This document shows, piece by piece, positions 22,646 through 33,860 of a stretch of 64,000 nt of DNA. The position numbers and the translations under genes are program-made. Below the pieces are notes generated by a model. That model saw only the letters and a list, made by a program, of their open reading frames with translations. It ran no database searches and was not told where the DNA came from. The stretch's first letter is position 1. Each line of letters opens with the position of its first letter. The stretch comes from Isoetes taiwanensis (lineage: Eukaryota; Streptophyta; Lycopodiopsida; Isoetales; Isoetaceae): positions 1,817,521 through 1,881,520 of the forward strand of contig JAJEKV010000008.1 of the NCBI GenBank assembly GCA_021234155.1, given 5' to 3'.

Positions 22646-22697
22646 GGCCTCTCGAGGCCCAAGAGAGCATTAGATATAAATAAATAAATAAATAAAA
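22646..22697 (+). repeat. 3'-terminal hairpin and (TAAA)n tail of LINE family B
   Basis: GGCCT-CTCG-AGGCC stem-loop, then a short spacer and about five TAAA units. The hairpin recurs exactly at the minus-strand copy (54109-54122). Confidence 0.85.
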
Positions 22698-22709
22698 TAT
22701 CAATATATC

Positions 22710-23215
22710 ATACTCATAAAACTTTAACACTTAAAAAGAACATCACCTTTCAAAATAATGGCAAAACAATCTCCTCCATCATCAGATATCTAAAGAATTT
22801 AATTTCATGAAAAATAGACTATACAAAACTAGTCCAAAACATAATGCAAAACTATAATAAGCCAAATACCATATCTCTTAATAAAAAAACTCAATGTAGT
22901 TGTAATAATATAATAACTTTCAAGTCATAGATGAACAATATGGTAGCATGAACCACCACCCACCAACACTATTACCACAACAAGGCCCCCAAATGAGAAT
23001 CAATATGTTTTTTTCTTTAATGGTTTTGGTGAAAACCAAACATCAAAAGCAATACCTGTTTGTGGTTCAAAGCTTTAGACATCATATCTAGTTACACAAC
23101 ATGGTTCATCACCGCAATTTGGCATTGCAATAAATGAGCTTTTTTAATATTGTATCACAACATGGTAAGTGTAGTTGTATCTATTATTGTAATGGAAAAC
23201 CCATAATTAGGGAAA
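22710..23215. other. Intergenic, no gene seen
   Basis: AT-rich sequence with no ORF, repeat or transposon motif that I could support. Confidence 0.5.
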
Positions 23216-24480
23216 GAAGGGAGGCATAGGGATTAACCAGAAGGGCTTCCAAGATTGTTTGGCGTGCTGGAACATCAGAGGACAAAAAGAGGCTGGGTTA
23301 CATTATTTGCAATAGAATGAATACGATATTTTATGTTTAATAGAGACTTGGAAAAATGAACTTAATAGGCTGCCACAAATAGCTATATATCAATTAGCAT
23401 CCCTCTTCCATCCTAGACCCATACATGGAAGACCCTTTGGAGGCATTGTATATTCGAGAAAAGATGATCAACGCTTCAACACTTTTCTGTGATGAGGAGA
23501 GCAAATAGTTTTTAGAGATTGAGCTCAAGAATGGACCCCTTGATAGCCGTCATTTGCTATTAATATTTTCTTATTTCCCTGCTAGTTCTTATGATAGTGA
23601 TACATGTAAATTGCTTGGTTGAGACTGCAAGAATGGAGATGTGATCATGATATAGTTCTTTTGGGGGACTTCAATGGATGGACGAGTAATCAACACACAT
23701 ACGGTACATCCCTCTATGATGGACCTGAAAATTTGATACTTGAAGGTGAAAGTTGGCATAGGATCAGTGCCTATAAGAAAGTAAAAAAGGCAAGTCAGCA
23801 GTTGTTAATTTTTTTTGCTTCCTTAGACATGATAATTTACAATGGGATAGTTTCTCTGGTAGTTCCACATTTATTTATATATAGAGAATGTCATAATGGT
23901 GAGAATTTTTTCCACCCAGTAGTGGATTACATCACTAGTAGCAACATTTGATTAAAATGATCAACACATTTAAAGTGGGTGAATTTGTCCTCGAATTTGA
24001 CCATGCGCTACTAATTTTGAATCTTAAGATGAAAACTAGTAAAGTTGAGGCCCCAAAGTACTTCAAGCTGCCTGAATTCAAATATATATCAGCTCATAAC
24101 AGTTTGTTTGAGGAGCTTTTTAAATAGAAAAGTGTAGTCTTGGTAGATTGTAATGGTATTGAGGAAAGAGCTGCTATGTTCGCCCAAATTATTAAAGAGT
24201 GTGCTGGTGAACTTGTGAATTTAACACGTCTAAAATCTAACAATTGTATGAGATCCTGATACTTGCTAGTGGAAGAAAAATTCAAAATTTTCTAGATGTA
24301 GCAAGGCTTTAAAGAATTGTCCTACCCCTGAAAGGTAGGGATCCACAAGCTTTAGCAAAACTAGAAAAGCTTAAGATTCGTGAAGATGAGTAAAAGAAAG
24401 CAGAGATAGAGCAGAGAAGAAAAGGAAGACAACATAAGGAACTTTAAACTACCATTTGTTCAACTAGTTCACTTGCAAAA
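23216..24480 (+). pseudogene. Decayed LINE endonuclease region (separate lineage)
   Basis: In broken plus-strand frames the sequence encodes CWNIRGQKEAG, LCLIETWKNE and GRPFGGIVYSRKDD, then at 23619-23951 DIVLLGDFNGWTSNQ. These are the first, Glu and Asp/Asn landmarks of an EEP-type LINE endonuclease. FDHALLILNLKMK follows near 24000, in the place of the SDHxPL motif. The remaining part to 24480 is a Lys/Glu-rich linker. RT sequence is not recognisable. It differs clearly from family B and probably represents another LINE group. Confidence 0.6.
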
Positions 24481-25124
24481 TCATGGAAGCAAAAGGAATA
24501 ATAACTAGCAAGGTTGGTACTACTATTGTATTGAAGCTTTAAAGATATTACACCTAACAAATGTGATTATACATGATTAATAAGTATGAACAAAAATCTT
24601 CCTCCCAACTAGATGTGTTGGATAAAGAATTGTGAAGGATGAAGTATGAGGAAAAGGAGGAAGCTACATATCTTATTGTCAAGTTAAACACAATACTTAT
24701 AGATCTAGAGGCCGCTAGAGCAAAGATTTTGGCAATCTCATGTGCCTTTTTCTGATTATGAGCAGTTGTCAGCCCTCGTAGCCAAGAGCATAGATGAAGT
24801 AGAGAGATAATTAGTGGACAAATTGAGTATATTTCAAACAAACTTTTTACCATGTTGATAATCATCAGCAGTAGAATCCCTAGCAATGACTGGAAGACAT
24901 TGTGTTTGGCAAATGAAAGTTCATCGATCCCAGTTCTATTCTTGCCAAACATACTTAACTTGGGGCATGTTGCAAGGTCTCTACAACTTCTCTTGCTTCC
25001 GTTGGGCAAAACTTTTGCGCCACATGCTCATTTTGTAAGCTAGAATACAATTCCATCTTTGCCAAAAACAAAAAGGTGCTTGTAGAAAAGATCCCAATAT
25101 CATGTTTATATTTACAAGAAATTT

Positions 25125-25150
25125 ATCGCGGCGGCCTTGCGGCCGCCGCG
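25125..25150. repeat. GC-rich perfect hairpin
   Basis: An 11-bp perfect stem (TCGCGGCGGCC) with a TTGC loop in otherwise AT-rich DNA. Possibly the centre of a small foldback element. Confidence 0.8.
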
Positions 25151-25527
25151 AACATTTCTCTTCTCCAACCCGCTGCAAAAGAAATTTTGTGCTAAGTCGA
25201 ATAGATCTCAATTCTGGACATCCTTGAGATGCGAAAAAACTTGCGGGAGTTGAACCTTTGGGATTCCTCTGCAAATCTTTAGCCAAAAAGGTTTGATACT
25301 ATGTTTGTAAATAGAAAATTCTTTGATAATTAGTTACAATGCCCATTGTTGATGGGTTGGGTTTGCTAGATTTATGGGCTTAGCTATCTGAACTGCTTGT
25401 TAGCGGACTTCCTCGGCCCAAATGGATCGGATCTCAGGAAGAGGTAGGGGTAATTCCTACTTGCTCCTAGAGTTCCTTAGGGCCGTGCTCAAAACAAAAC
25501 TTGCCAAGACGATTGTCAGAAAGCTCC

Positions 25528-25598
25528 TCACACCTATGAGAACATCTTATCTCACACCTATGAGAACATCTTATCCTATGAGAATATCTTATCTCATA
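25528..25598 (+). repeat. 24-bp tandem repeat, three copies
   Basis: The unit CACACCTATGAGAACATCTT(ATCT) is repeated; the last copy is diverged (CCTATGAGAATATCTTATCT). Confidence 0.75.
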
Positions 25599-28500
25599 TG
25601 AGGCATTGCTTGTACTAACTTCATGCATCTAAATGTTCTTGCACTGGGTAAATCATATTCCTTTGAATTTAATGAGCCAATAAGGGCATTGTAATTTTGT
25701 ACTATTTATATTTGACATTGTTTAATATATTTAGTTTGATTTTTTCTATCTATACATGGTTCTTACTCTAAGCTTCAAGATGGTTAGGCCTACTTGCATG
25801 AAGTTGCAACATCTTCTAGCAATACACAACCTTTTTCCTTCCATTGCCATGAGGGCATGTTGATTTCAAACAAATCATATCATAGTCGAGATTCACAAGT
25901 TCTCATTTACAACCATTGTTGAATGGTAGATTAGATCAAGTTCATCTAAATCACAATCATGGTCAAAATTCACAAGTTCGGCTCATCTTAGTTGTTTTTT
26001 CAAACACTTGCTTAACCCGTCTACATTATTCTATTGTCATTGCAAAAATCTCCCATCCATACGTTGTGTGAAGGGCGCTTTCTTATTTCATCAGTAATAA
26101 CATTTTTGTGGCCAATCAAATAACATTTTTATGACCAGGCATTTTGATATTTTTCCAAAAAAAAGATGGGCTATAAAAGGCAAATGGGAAATACCTAAAC
26201 ACTAGGAAGAATTATACAAAAACCATTTCAGAACAGTAAAAAACTACATCAATTTAAATCTAAATAAGAGCTTCAAGACCAACGCCATCGCTTTGAACGG
26301 GGGACAAAATGTACATGAATGATCACAAAGGATTAGAAGGTGGAATTAAATCTGAAGAGTCGACACTCTTGCAATTTTTTGCCAAAGAGAGCTCCAGAGC
26401 AGAAGTCCGCACACGCCACCAAAAGTGCTAGTGGGATGAACAGTGGATAATGAGCAATCGCTCTCATATTGGGGGTCCGGTACTTATGGCACCAAAGATG
26501 AGCGGGATCAAGGCCTTGCATCTTCCTCAAAAGGAGCTATTTAGCGCCAGATCATTAGAAGACCGAGTAGTTGCACTATTGTCAAAATCCGGTTCCATGT
26601 TTTCATGCCAAGGAGTCACTTCCCTTTTTGTTCCCGCAATGAACACATTGCTCTCGACAGACCTTGCCATTGCCCCCTTGCTCCAATTGCATAATCTGCA
26701 ACCAATTGGATGTTCTAGGATTATTAGTCAACTTTATCAACTTGCATATATAGCTAACAAATGGGCACGACAGACACTAATCTAATGTTTACCTAACCAA
26801 ATCTCCATCGAGGTTGAGCATATGCCCGCTTCTCAAGTCCAAATCACGGGTTACCGAAGTTGTCTTGAACCCATCAGATATGAATTTCCAATGTAAAAGC
26901 CAACAAAGTTGGGAAAAATGAAACATCTTGTAACCAAATCGCCTATGGATCAAATACATCTTTAACAGAATTTATGTGGGAACATTTGCAAATACAAATC
27001 TCAAGGTGGTCGATAACCCATTAAGCTTTTCAAGAGGTACATAGGACTTTAATGCACCATATTATGGTCCCAATAGCTTGTTTATTCATGCAACAAAAAT
27101 CTTTATTGCTTACGTAAAGAGAGATACCTCGCCTCGAAACCTATACGCCAAAAGGTACGTCTGAGCCAATTCGAACTCCTTTTCAATCGGGTCCGTGAGC
27201 TCCAAAGGTCAAGAGCCGGACGAACCAACTTGTTGATGAATGTGAATATTGGTAATTTGCGCATTATACAGACCTAAAATGAAGGACATTTATAAAAATC
27301 TTAAGTACTATGCATCTGGAAATGAATAGAAAGTAAAAGATAAGATTTAATCTAAGGGACTGGAAGGATCCGCTTCTGCTGAAAAACATAAGCTCAAAGC
27401 CTTCATTCCATTCAACAAAATGGGCTGCAGACCCATATATACTTATAAGAAGGGGCTGCAGTTAAGTTAAAACATCAACACAGACTAGAAGTTGAACTCC
27501 TTGACAGAAGGAAGAGAGATGCTTTGTGCGAGGAGCCCATTTTAAAGCACGAAAAAAGATAGAGCCGTGTTGCATGAGACTTCCTAAGAAGAAGGAGACA
27601 CTATTTTCGTGAGCTAGGCCTCTATTTGCCCCATATCTAAAGCTATTTCTTCATGGTCGATCTTTGAGGGTCCGATCCCCTATCTGCTATGGGGCAAATC
27701 CGAAAATACCAATATATGGCGCTGCATGCGGTTCCAGGGTTGCTCATGTCCTCATGTCTCTTCAATTTGCTCCGGAATTTGCTCTGTTTTGCAATTTTTC
27801 CAGTGAGATGATTCTAATCTAATGCCGAAAAGAACCTTTACGAGCAAATACCATTGCCTGGAAGACGCAAAGACAAAAAAACACAACTTTTTACTATTAC
27901 TTGAGTTATGGTCGAGTAAAAGCAGAGCTCCCGGAATTGAGCGCATTTAACTAGAGAAAGCCGAGCACTGGGGTAGAGCATCGACGCAGCGGAGTCTTCC
28001 AGAAGCCGATAAGATCATCAACGTGGCATCCTTCAAAATTTTCTCCGGCCTTTTTTTTCTCTCCCTATTTTTTCCTTCCGGAAAAAGAATCTTGCCCTTG
28101 AGGTTTATATATGTTAAGATAATAATTCGATAAGAACGTCAGGCCCATCTAGTTTTGTACGTTAGAGGGCAATATACGCAAGACATTGGCCTTTGATGTA
28201 ATGCTATATTACAATATGGAAGTAAGTTGCCACCTTCAAATTTTGTATATGGGAAAGCCCACTAAATGGGCTTCCCTATAACGTGGAGGAGAGTTAGGTG
28301 CTGTTATGCGCCACGTTCAACAATCCAATGGCTGGAGCAGAGAACCGCCACAAAAAACATTGAACATTTTGTCACCGTATTCACGGAAATGAAAGTGCTA
28401 AAAATGGCCACGTGGCGATATGGTTGGACGAGGGGCGTAACAAAGACTTAACTAGTTTCTTTACGTGAAGCATCATAGCAATGACTCATTGTACTAGTTA

Positions 28501-29184
28501 ATCTTTTAACATGCCACACAATTTTGTCTTTCCTTGACAACAGATGGCCAGGACATTCATTAATGATTTCAAATTGACAAAATTAGCACCATTTTTTGCT
28601 TTCAGTTTCATCCGGTACAAATTTCCAAGTGTTGACGTGGTTAGAATTTTTGTCTTGATTTATACATAATACAAGAATTTAGCTATTTGAGCCAGCCATC
28701 AGCGTGCATGCACCGGTAGTTGAACCCAATTGTGATCTTCAGTTTGGATCTATGATGTATGCCCCCATGGCAGTCGGACCCAAATGCGATCTCCAATTTG
28801 GATCTAGAACTTTTATTCTAATAGTTGTTGGTTATTCTAAAAGTGATTGTGCCTCAAGCCAAGAGAACAAAGCAAATACGAACCAGTGTATATGCTCTTT
28901 TATAGTTAGTACGTATTAACTATGGGCATGAATAGTCTTTTAATCGTGGACATTGAAGAGAAGATTTAGTTTGTTGGATGAGGCACTTGGACAGAGTAAT
29001 CATAAGACATTTCACAGTATGCTAATTGCAACTCGAGCATGACAATAATCCCCACGCACACTGCAACTGGCACGATGCCTCCTACTGGAAAACAAAATCA
29101 GGTTCCAAATATAAACATTTTGGAATTTATTTGTTTAATTTTGGAAGCTGGAGCAATAATGATAAATGTAAGAAGACAAAAATT

Positions 29185-29320
29185 TGGCACCCCTAGGGGT
29201 CGAACCCAAGTGCGCGACGTGCATCCCTCTACACGTCGCGCACTAGTTACATATGCAACACCTCTTTCATGTCCTGGTGGTTGCTCTATCAGACCAAATG
29301 AATGCGCCAAAATATAGCAA
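29185..29320 (-). repeat. tRNA-like SINE candidate with 13-bp hairpin
   Basis: On the minus strand the order is an A-box-like CTGATAGAGCAACCACCAGG (about 29291-29272), a perfect 13-bp hairpin AGTGCGCGACGTG (29209-29244, loop 10 nt), then a T-arm TTGGG-TTCGACC-CCTAG with B box GGTTCGACC, and GGGTGCC. The A-to-B arrangement is that of a tRNA-derived pol III promoter with a long variable-arm-like stem. No A or T tail was identified with confidence. Confidence 0.5.
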
Positions 29321-30229
29321 ACATGCATTAGGCATAATGCGAGCTTAGTTGGTGAATATGAACAACTCCAAACTCTGGAAAACAATTTGCAATGCCCCTA
29401 ATTTACATGGAGAGATTCTATGTTACATTTATGTTGCACCAACATGTATCTGCGTCAGCATGTTTTCCTAGTTCTAAGGTTATGGTGCACCTAGGGACAC
29501 CATTGGATGATATATTTATGCCTAAGGACATTGATAAATAGGTCTAAGGCGTTAGGGGTGATGACATATTTTATGCTATGGGTAAAAAGCTCTATACTAT
29601 CAAGGGCAACAACATATATGCTATACCATTAGGGACAACAACATTTAAATCATGAATAAAAATTTTGAGACAACAAAACAATGATTTATTTAGTTTGAGA
29701 TTTAGGCCCTTTTTCCATGGCAAGCGTGTCTTAAATTTTATAGAGTTTGATTGGTCCACCTAAGAAAATAAGACTTGGCAGTTTTTCCATGGATACTTTT
29801 GTGACATGTCTCAATTGTATTCCGTACCATTTTGATGTCGCATTTTCTTCCGGGGGAAACCCCCCGCCACAATTTCTGTTCGCAAAATGCAAACCAATGA
29901 CATTCTTCTTCTTGTGAAGAAGGAAGACTTAAAAAAAAGATTTTTTTTGTGGAGCACAGAAGCGCCAAGAAGTGCAGCCAGAGCGCCAAGAAGGGGAGCC
30001 TGGTATTCGCCGCTTAGCCGGCCAATCGAACTTGAACGAAATTCGCCAGAACCGATTTTTGCGGCTTTTGAACGAATTCCAAACTTTGAACCGATTTTGG
30101 ATTCAGAACGAAATTCCAAAGATCGATCTATCCGGACAGTTCGAAATTGCGATTCAGGTATGTATAATGGTGAATCGGTTGTTCCGGCAGATGCGCCGAC
30201 GAAGATCTCGCAGAATTGAACTTCTGCCA

Positions 30230-30390
30230 GAATTGAACTTCGGGCTACACAAAGATCTCCGAAGTCGGGCTACATGAAGATATCATGTAGAATTGACTCG
30301 GCTACACGGCATCTCCGCAGAACTCGGGTACATGAAGATCTCTGCAGAATGTGCAATCGGGCTATATGAAGATCTCTGCAGAATTGAACA
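30230..30390 (+). repeat. Tandem repeats, GGGCTACATGAAGATCTC type
   Basis: Four to five imperfect units of about 35-50 bp built from CGGGCTACAYGAAGATCTC and GCAGAATTGAAC. No coding evidence. Confidence 0.7.
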
Positions 30391-31049
30391 GTTCTAAAAT
30401 TGCAGTTCTGATGGGAAGATTAATAGCTCTGAAAATTCTCTCTCGAAAATTCGAACTTCGGCTTTTTTCTTCAATCCCGAAGGCCATTCTTCCAATTTTC
30501 CTCGATTCACATCGGATCCCGATTTGTCCACGAGATTTTCGTGTTCTTGGTGTTCTTCCACGTAGATCTTGGTGTTTTTGCCGCTTCTTCGCTTTTTGAT
30601 GCGGTCAGATGGAAAGCGTAAAATATAAGAGGTGTCTTATATATTAAGGACATGTCGCACAAATATTAGTGGGAAAAGGCTTTTATCCGACACATGACGC
30701 GGAGATTACGCGGTGGGAACCCGCCGGCTTGGAGCGGTTCCCGCAGTGAAACCGGCAGCGCTACCGTCAGCGAAGGGCGTTATTGCTGAAGAAGCACCGC
30801 CGCCGGTTTACGGCGACGGGCGGTCGGAACCGCGACGACCTCCAGTTCCCCTCACGTGAACCGCCGGAAGGCGAAAATCCGGCGATCCGAAAAAAAAACC
30901 CGCTTTTTGTTTGATCGCCACTTTTGAGCTCTGGCTATATGGCAATCCACGGAGCTTTTGGCGATGGCGATCTTGGTCGCCGTCCAGGCGCTTGCCCATA
31001 ACTGTTGTTTTTTGAGTTGGCAGAGATCAGATTCATATTCTGAACGACT

Positions 31050-31410
31050 TGTTGTTAGTTTTGGAAGAAGTTTAGTTGTTTGCATGAGCTTCTTGGAGCC
31101 GTTGGAGGTCGGTCTTGGAGCTTCTTGGAGCCGTTGGAGGTCGGTTTTCACATAGAAATGTTTTGAGAGCTCTGCTTTTTGAGATTCTTTCGATCTTCAA
31201 CTTCTTAGAGCCTCTTGATAGTTTTGGAAGAAGTTTTGTTGTTTGCATGAGCTTCTTGGAGCCGTTGGAGGTCGGTCTTGGAGCTTCTTGGAGCCGTTGG
31301 AGCCATTGAAGGTCGGCTTTCACATAGAAATGTTTTGAGAGCTCTGTTTTTTTGAGATTCTTCGGATCTTCAACTTCTTAGAGCCTCTTTTTGAGCTATG
31401 TTTTGAGAGC
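31050..31410 (+). repeat. About 160-bp tandem repeat with inner 33-bp repeat
   Basis: TTTTGGAAGAAGTTTAGTTG...GCCGTTGGAGGTCGG...CACATAGAAATGTTTTGAGAG occurs twice. Within it GAGCTTCTTGGAGCCGTTGG is itself repeated. Confidence 0.8.
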
Positions 31411-31871
31411 TCTGTTTTTGAGAGCCTGTTCAGTGTATCCACCAGCACCTACCTCAAATGGCCGCCCTTCGAAAGACGAATAGCTGCTCCTGTTACTGGG
31501 TACTTGCTATGAGAAAAGCATGTTTTATGTGGCTATGGCATCTTGTTAAAGGGCCGACCTTGTTTACTGGGCAAAAGATCTGTTGTTTTCTTAGCCAGCA
31601 TAAATTGGCTCTGTGTAAATCAGCTTCAAATCGGCTCTGTGTAACTTGAGAATGGCATAAATCGGCTTCAAAACCTATGTTTAGCTTTGTGTAATCTGTG
31701 TTAATCTGTGTAATGTGATTAATCGTTTAAATCAGGTAAAGCAAAAGAAAATAATCAGAATAACTTGTGGCGGCTTCTAAGCTTGCCCGCCAAGAAACCC
31801 TGAAAAAAAATTACCCGCTTTAAACAAACACCAAAAATCGAGGAATTTCGCCTCGGCGGTTTAAAGGCGTA

Positions 31872-32026
31872 GGAAAATACCCCCCGAGGGTTTTCCGGGG
31901 GGTAATTTGCGAGGCGGCGCTGCCAGCGGTGGCGGCGCACGAGCGGCGGAGCCGCGAGTGCGTCCGCCACCGCTGGCGGCGCCGCCGAGCAAATTGCCCC
32001 CGGAAAACCCGAGGGGGGTATTTTCC
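31872..32026. repeat. Large GC-rich hairpin, 69-bp arms
   Basis: Arms 31872-31940 and 31958-32026 are complementary at about nine in ten positions. Both contain GGAAAATACCCCCC, GGGTTTTCCGGGGG, AATTTGC and GCCAGCGGTGGCGG. The 17-nt loop is itself self-complementary. Confidence 0.9.
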
Positions 32027-32030
32027 CGTG

Positions 32031-32671
32031 CGTAATCAACGGGAGGCTTAAATTACTACTTCCATCTTTTCTCTGTTCTGGCGGAGCTAGGCTTGAATGA
32101 TTTTCTCCGGCGGAGCTTCGCGAAGCACAGACAACCCTTTGAATGAACTTGCCCCTGTGTTTTTTTAGTGCCCCTGTCGCTGATCCGTCGCTGATCTTGA
32201 AGATTTTGAAGCGAAATCTTCAGATGCACACATCTGAAACTTGATCTCTGTGAAAACCTCTATAAAACTCACAAAAAACTACAAAAACCTCTGAAGCAGG
32301 TCTCCAAATCGCACGGTTTCTTACCATCATAACTCTGCTTGCAAAAGCTCCGGGCTTCCTGCCGCCATAACTCTGCAAGTTGTCTTCTATGCCGTCAAAA
32401 CTCTGCTTGCAAAACCTAGCATGCAGAAAAGAAGCAAAAACGAAGCGTCTAAGCCTATCTACCCTCGAAGAAAGCCACGAAGTTCTGCTCCATTGAAAAT
32501 AATGAACAAAACAGATGCCGAATCGTCATAGCCACGATCTGCAACTCAGACGCAGAAATAATGAAGAAAACAGGGGAGAGCTTGGCGGCGCCGCTCCGCA
32601 AATGTCGGAGAAGATTACAGGTTATAAAACAAGCCGAATATAGGCGTAATTTAAGCCTCCCGTTGATTACG
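32031..32671. repeat. 26-bp perfect inverted repeat pair
   Basis: CGTAATCAACGGGAGGCTTA plus six bases at 32031-32056 is exactly complementary to 32646-32671. The 589-bp interior has no ORF of note. The pair could be the ends of a MITE-like element inside the larger TIR element. Confidence 0.8.
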
Positions 32672-32742
32672 TGGAGTCTTATATGCTGTCTTATTGCATT
32701 GTGACAGCCATATTTTGTTCCTGCCGTGGAAAAAGGGCCTTA

Positions 32743-33700
32743 GATTAGTGTTTGACTGCAATTGAGTTCCTTCTGGCTATGGCCAGATTGTTTACATGTT
32801 TCGCTTCAGAGTTGCACGCCTTTAGCTACTCTAATTGTGTCGTAGCTATGGGTAGATTTTTTTTATGGAAGTATTGATTCAGATAACCCAGAGGGGCGAT
32901 TTCTATGTCCCAGCAAAGTTCACTATTTATTGAATGTGGTTTTTGTTGCTTGAAGCCGCTAAAATTGAGCTTCAGACCCCTGCCATTTGCCAGTTCTATT
33001 GAAATCACTGATTCTCCAGACGCCAGAACCCATAGCATGATGGGAAGGTGTTATTTTTCCATGGATTTTTCATCATGGGCTCAGTTCCTGAAGCCAATTC
33101 TCGAAGAATATGAAAGAATACGAATAAAAAAACATGATGGGTCGCAGCAATCGAGGCATAAATTGGGCGACAAAGCCGAATTAGGAACGGCAAGAAACCC
33201 AGCTCCTTAATTCATGCGGCAGGGCTATTATTTGCAAAGTGCATATTAGAGCTTGAAATGAAACTACCCATATTAGAGCTGAGTGCCGAGTTCTCCACTC
33301 GCCTTAGATTCTGCAAGGAGCTCTGTGCTGAATCAGGTTATTTGTTGGCCGGGTTACTGTTTCAAACTGCAAGCATGCGGTAATCCAGCAGCAACAGAGT
33401 CCAGGCCTTTGCATGTTGGTCCAGCACAGAACTGGGATGGGAGCGCTCTGCAGATACACCCACGATTCTTGGCTCTGCTCGTTCTTTTGCTAGGTTTAGG
33501 CAAAAAAAGCTTACCGTTCGTACAGATTCATGTTGGAAGAGGAATTCCGTCATAAAAATGATGTATGGGGATACACACAAAGGGTCGGGCTTGGGAGGGA
33601 GGCGTATGCCGGAAATATTTTCTGATTCCAAATGTAATTTTTTGCCTGAAAACATTTTGTTTTGGAATTTTTTTTTGCCTGAAAAGTCCTTTTTATTTTG
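32743..33700. other. Intergenic, upstream of the UPF0496 gene
   Basis: Short ORFs only, and no repeat or known motif. It probably contains distal promoter sequence of the gene that starts near 33740. Confidence 0.4.
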
Positions 33701-33708
33701 CTAGTAAT

Positions 33709-33738
33709 CATATATATAGAAAGATAACGCCACGTAGG
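33709..33738 (+). promoter_or_regulatory. Putative TATA box and ACGT element of the UPF0496 gene
   Basis: ATATATATAGA at 33709-33719 is a good plant TATA box, followed at 33730 by GCCACGTAGG, an ACGT-core element of the kind bound by bZIP factors. Transcription would start near 33740-33750, upstream of both candidate start codons. Confidence 0.45.
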
Positions 33739-33770
33739 TTAAACTCTCCTTCACGCTTTGGAGCCTGGGT

Positions 33771-33833
33771 ATGGCGGCCATCCCCAGCTCTTGGTGCTCG
33801 ATATACAGCGTGTCATGCACGAAAAGATTATAA
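33771..33833 (+). CDS. Upstream ORF, 20 codons
   Basis: ATGGCGGCC at 33771 has a reasonable initiation context (G at +4) and runs 20 codons to TAA. It lies between the putative TATA box and both candidate start codons of the UPF0496 gene, so if present in the mRNA it could lower translation of the main ORF. No evidence for a conserved peptide is available. Confidence 0.35.
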   Translation: MAAIPSSWCSIYSVSCTKRL

Positions 33834-33860
33834 GGGTTTTTTTTCTCCGCGTTTTTAAGC

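Larger units (their letters stand above)
18269..22706 (+). mobile_element. LINE family B, near full length, with nested insertion and target-site duplication
   Basis: The element runs from about 18279 to 22696. It has a short 5' leader with a doubled GAGCGCCAACTGT motif, ORF1, ORF2 (endonuclease, RT, zinc finger), a 3' UTR with hairpin GGCCT-CTCG-AGGCC at 22646-22659 and a (TAAA)n tail. ATATCAATAT occurs at 18269-18278 and again immediately after the tail at 22697-22706, a probable 10-bp target duplication. A 606-bp family A LINE interrupts ORF2. Several frameshifts show that it no longer works. Confidence 0.85.
24490..29180. other. Long AT-rich stretch without a recognised gene
   Basis: About 4.7 kb with only short ORFs. 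Small structures are present: a GC-rich hairpin at 25125-25150 (TCGCGGCGGCC-TTGC-complement), a 24-bp tandem repeat at 25528-25598 (CACACCTATGAGAACATCTT), a small hairpin at 28252-28277 (GGGAAAGCCCA) and a diverged duplication at 28722-28806 (CAGTTTGGATCT type). No transposase, PPR or RNA gene was seen. Confidence 0.45.
29702..32742. mobile_element. TIR DNA element, TTA target duplication (PIF/Harbinger-like)
   Basis: The ends at 29705 and 32739 are inverted repeats of consensus GGCCCTTTTTCCAYGGCARG, flanked on both sides by TTA (29702-29704, 32740-32742). A 3-bp TTA duplication with ends starting GG is the signature of PIF/Harbinger transposons. The 3035-bp interior has no recognisable transposase or Myb-like gene, so it would be non-autonomous. 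It contains tandem repeats (30230-30390, 31050-31410), a 155-bp GC-rich hairpin (31872-32026) and a 26-bp inverted repeat (32031/32646). A second end-like sequence (GTGGGAAAAGGCTTTTA) near 30663 suggests a composite or nested structure. Confidence 0.55.

Noticed and set aside
25020-25310. Coding gene around the GC-rich hairpin
   Set aside because: The open frame (24981-25286, -) has no recognisable motif and spans the hairpin; the AT/GC shift is due to the foldback.
29185-29320. Intact nuclear tRNA gene on the minus strand
   Set aside because: No anticodon arm of proper geometry is present and a 13-bp stem lies between the boxes, so a SINE is more likely.
30852-31323. Repetitive minus-strand ORFs with LQRLQEAPRPTSNGSKKL
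   Set aside because: They are the translation of the tandem DNA repeat at 31050-31410; no independent coding evidence.
33709-33719. The TATATATA run as a mere microsatellite
   Set aside because: It is short and correctly placed before a gene, so I kept it as a putative TATA box with low confidence.
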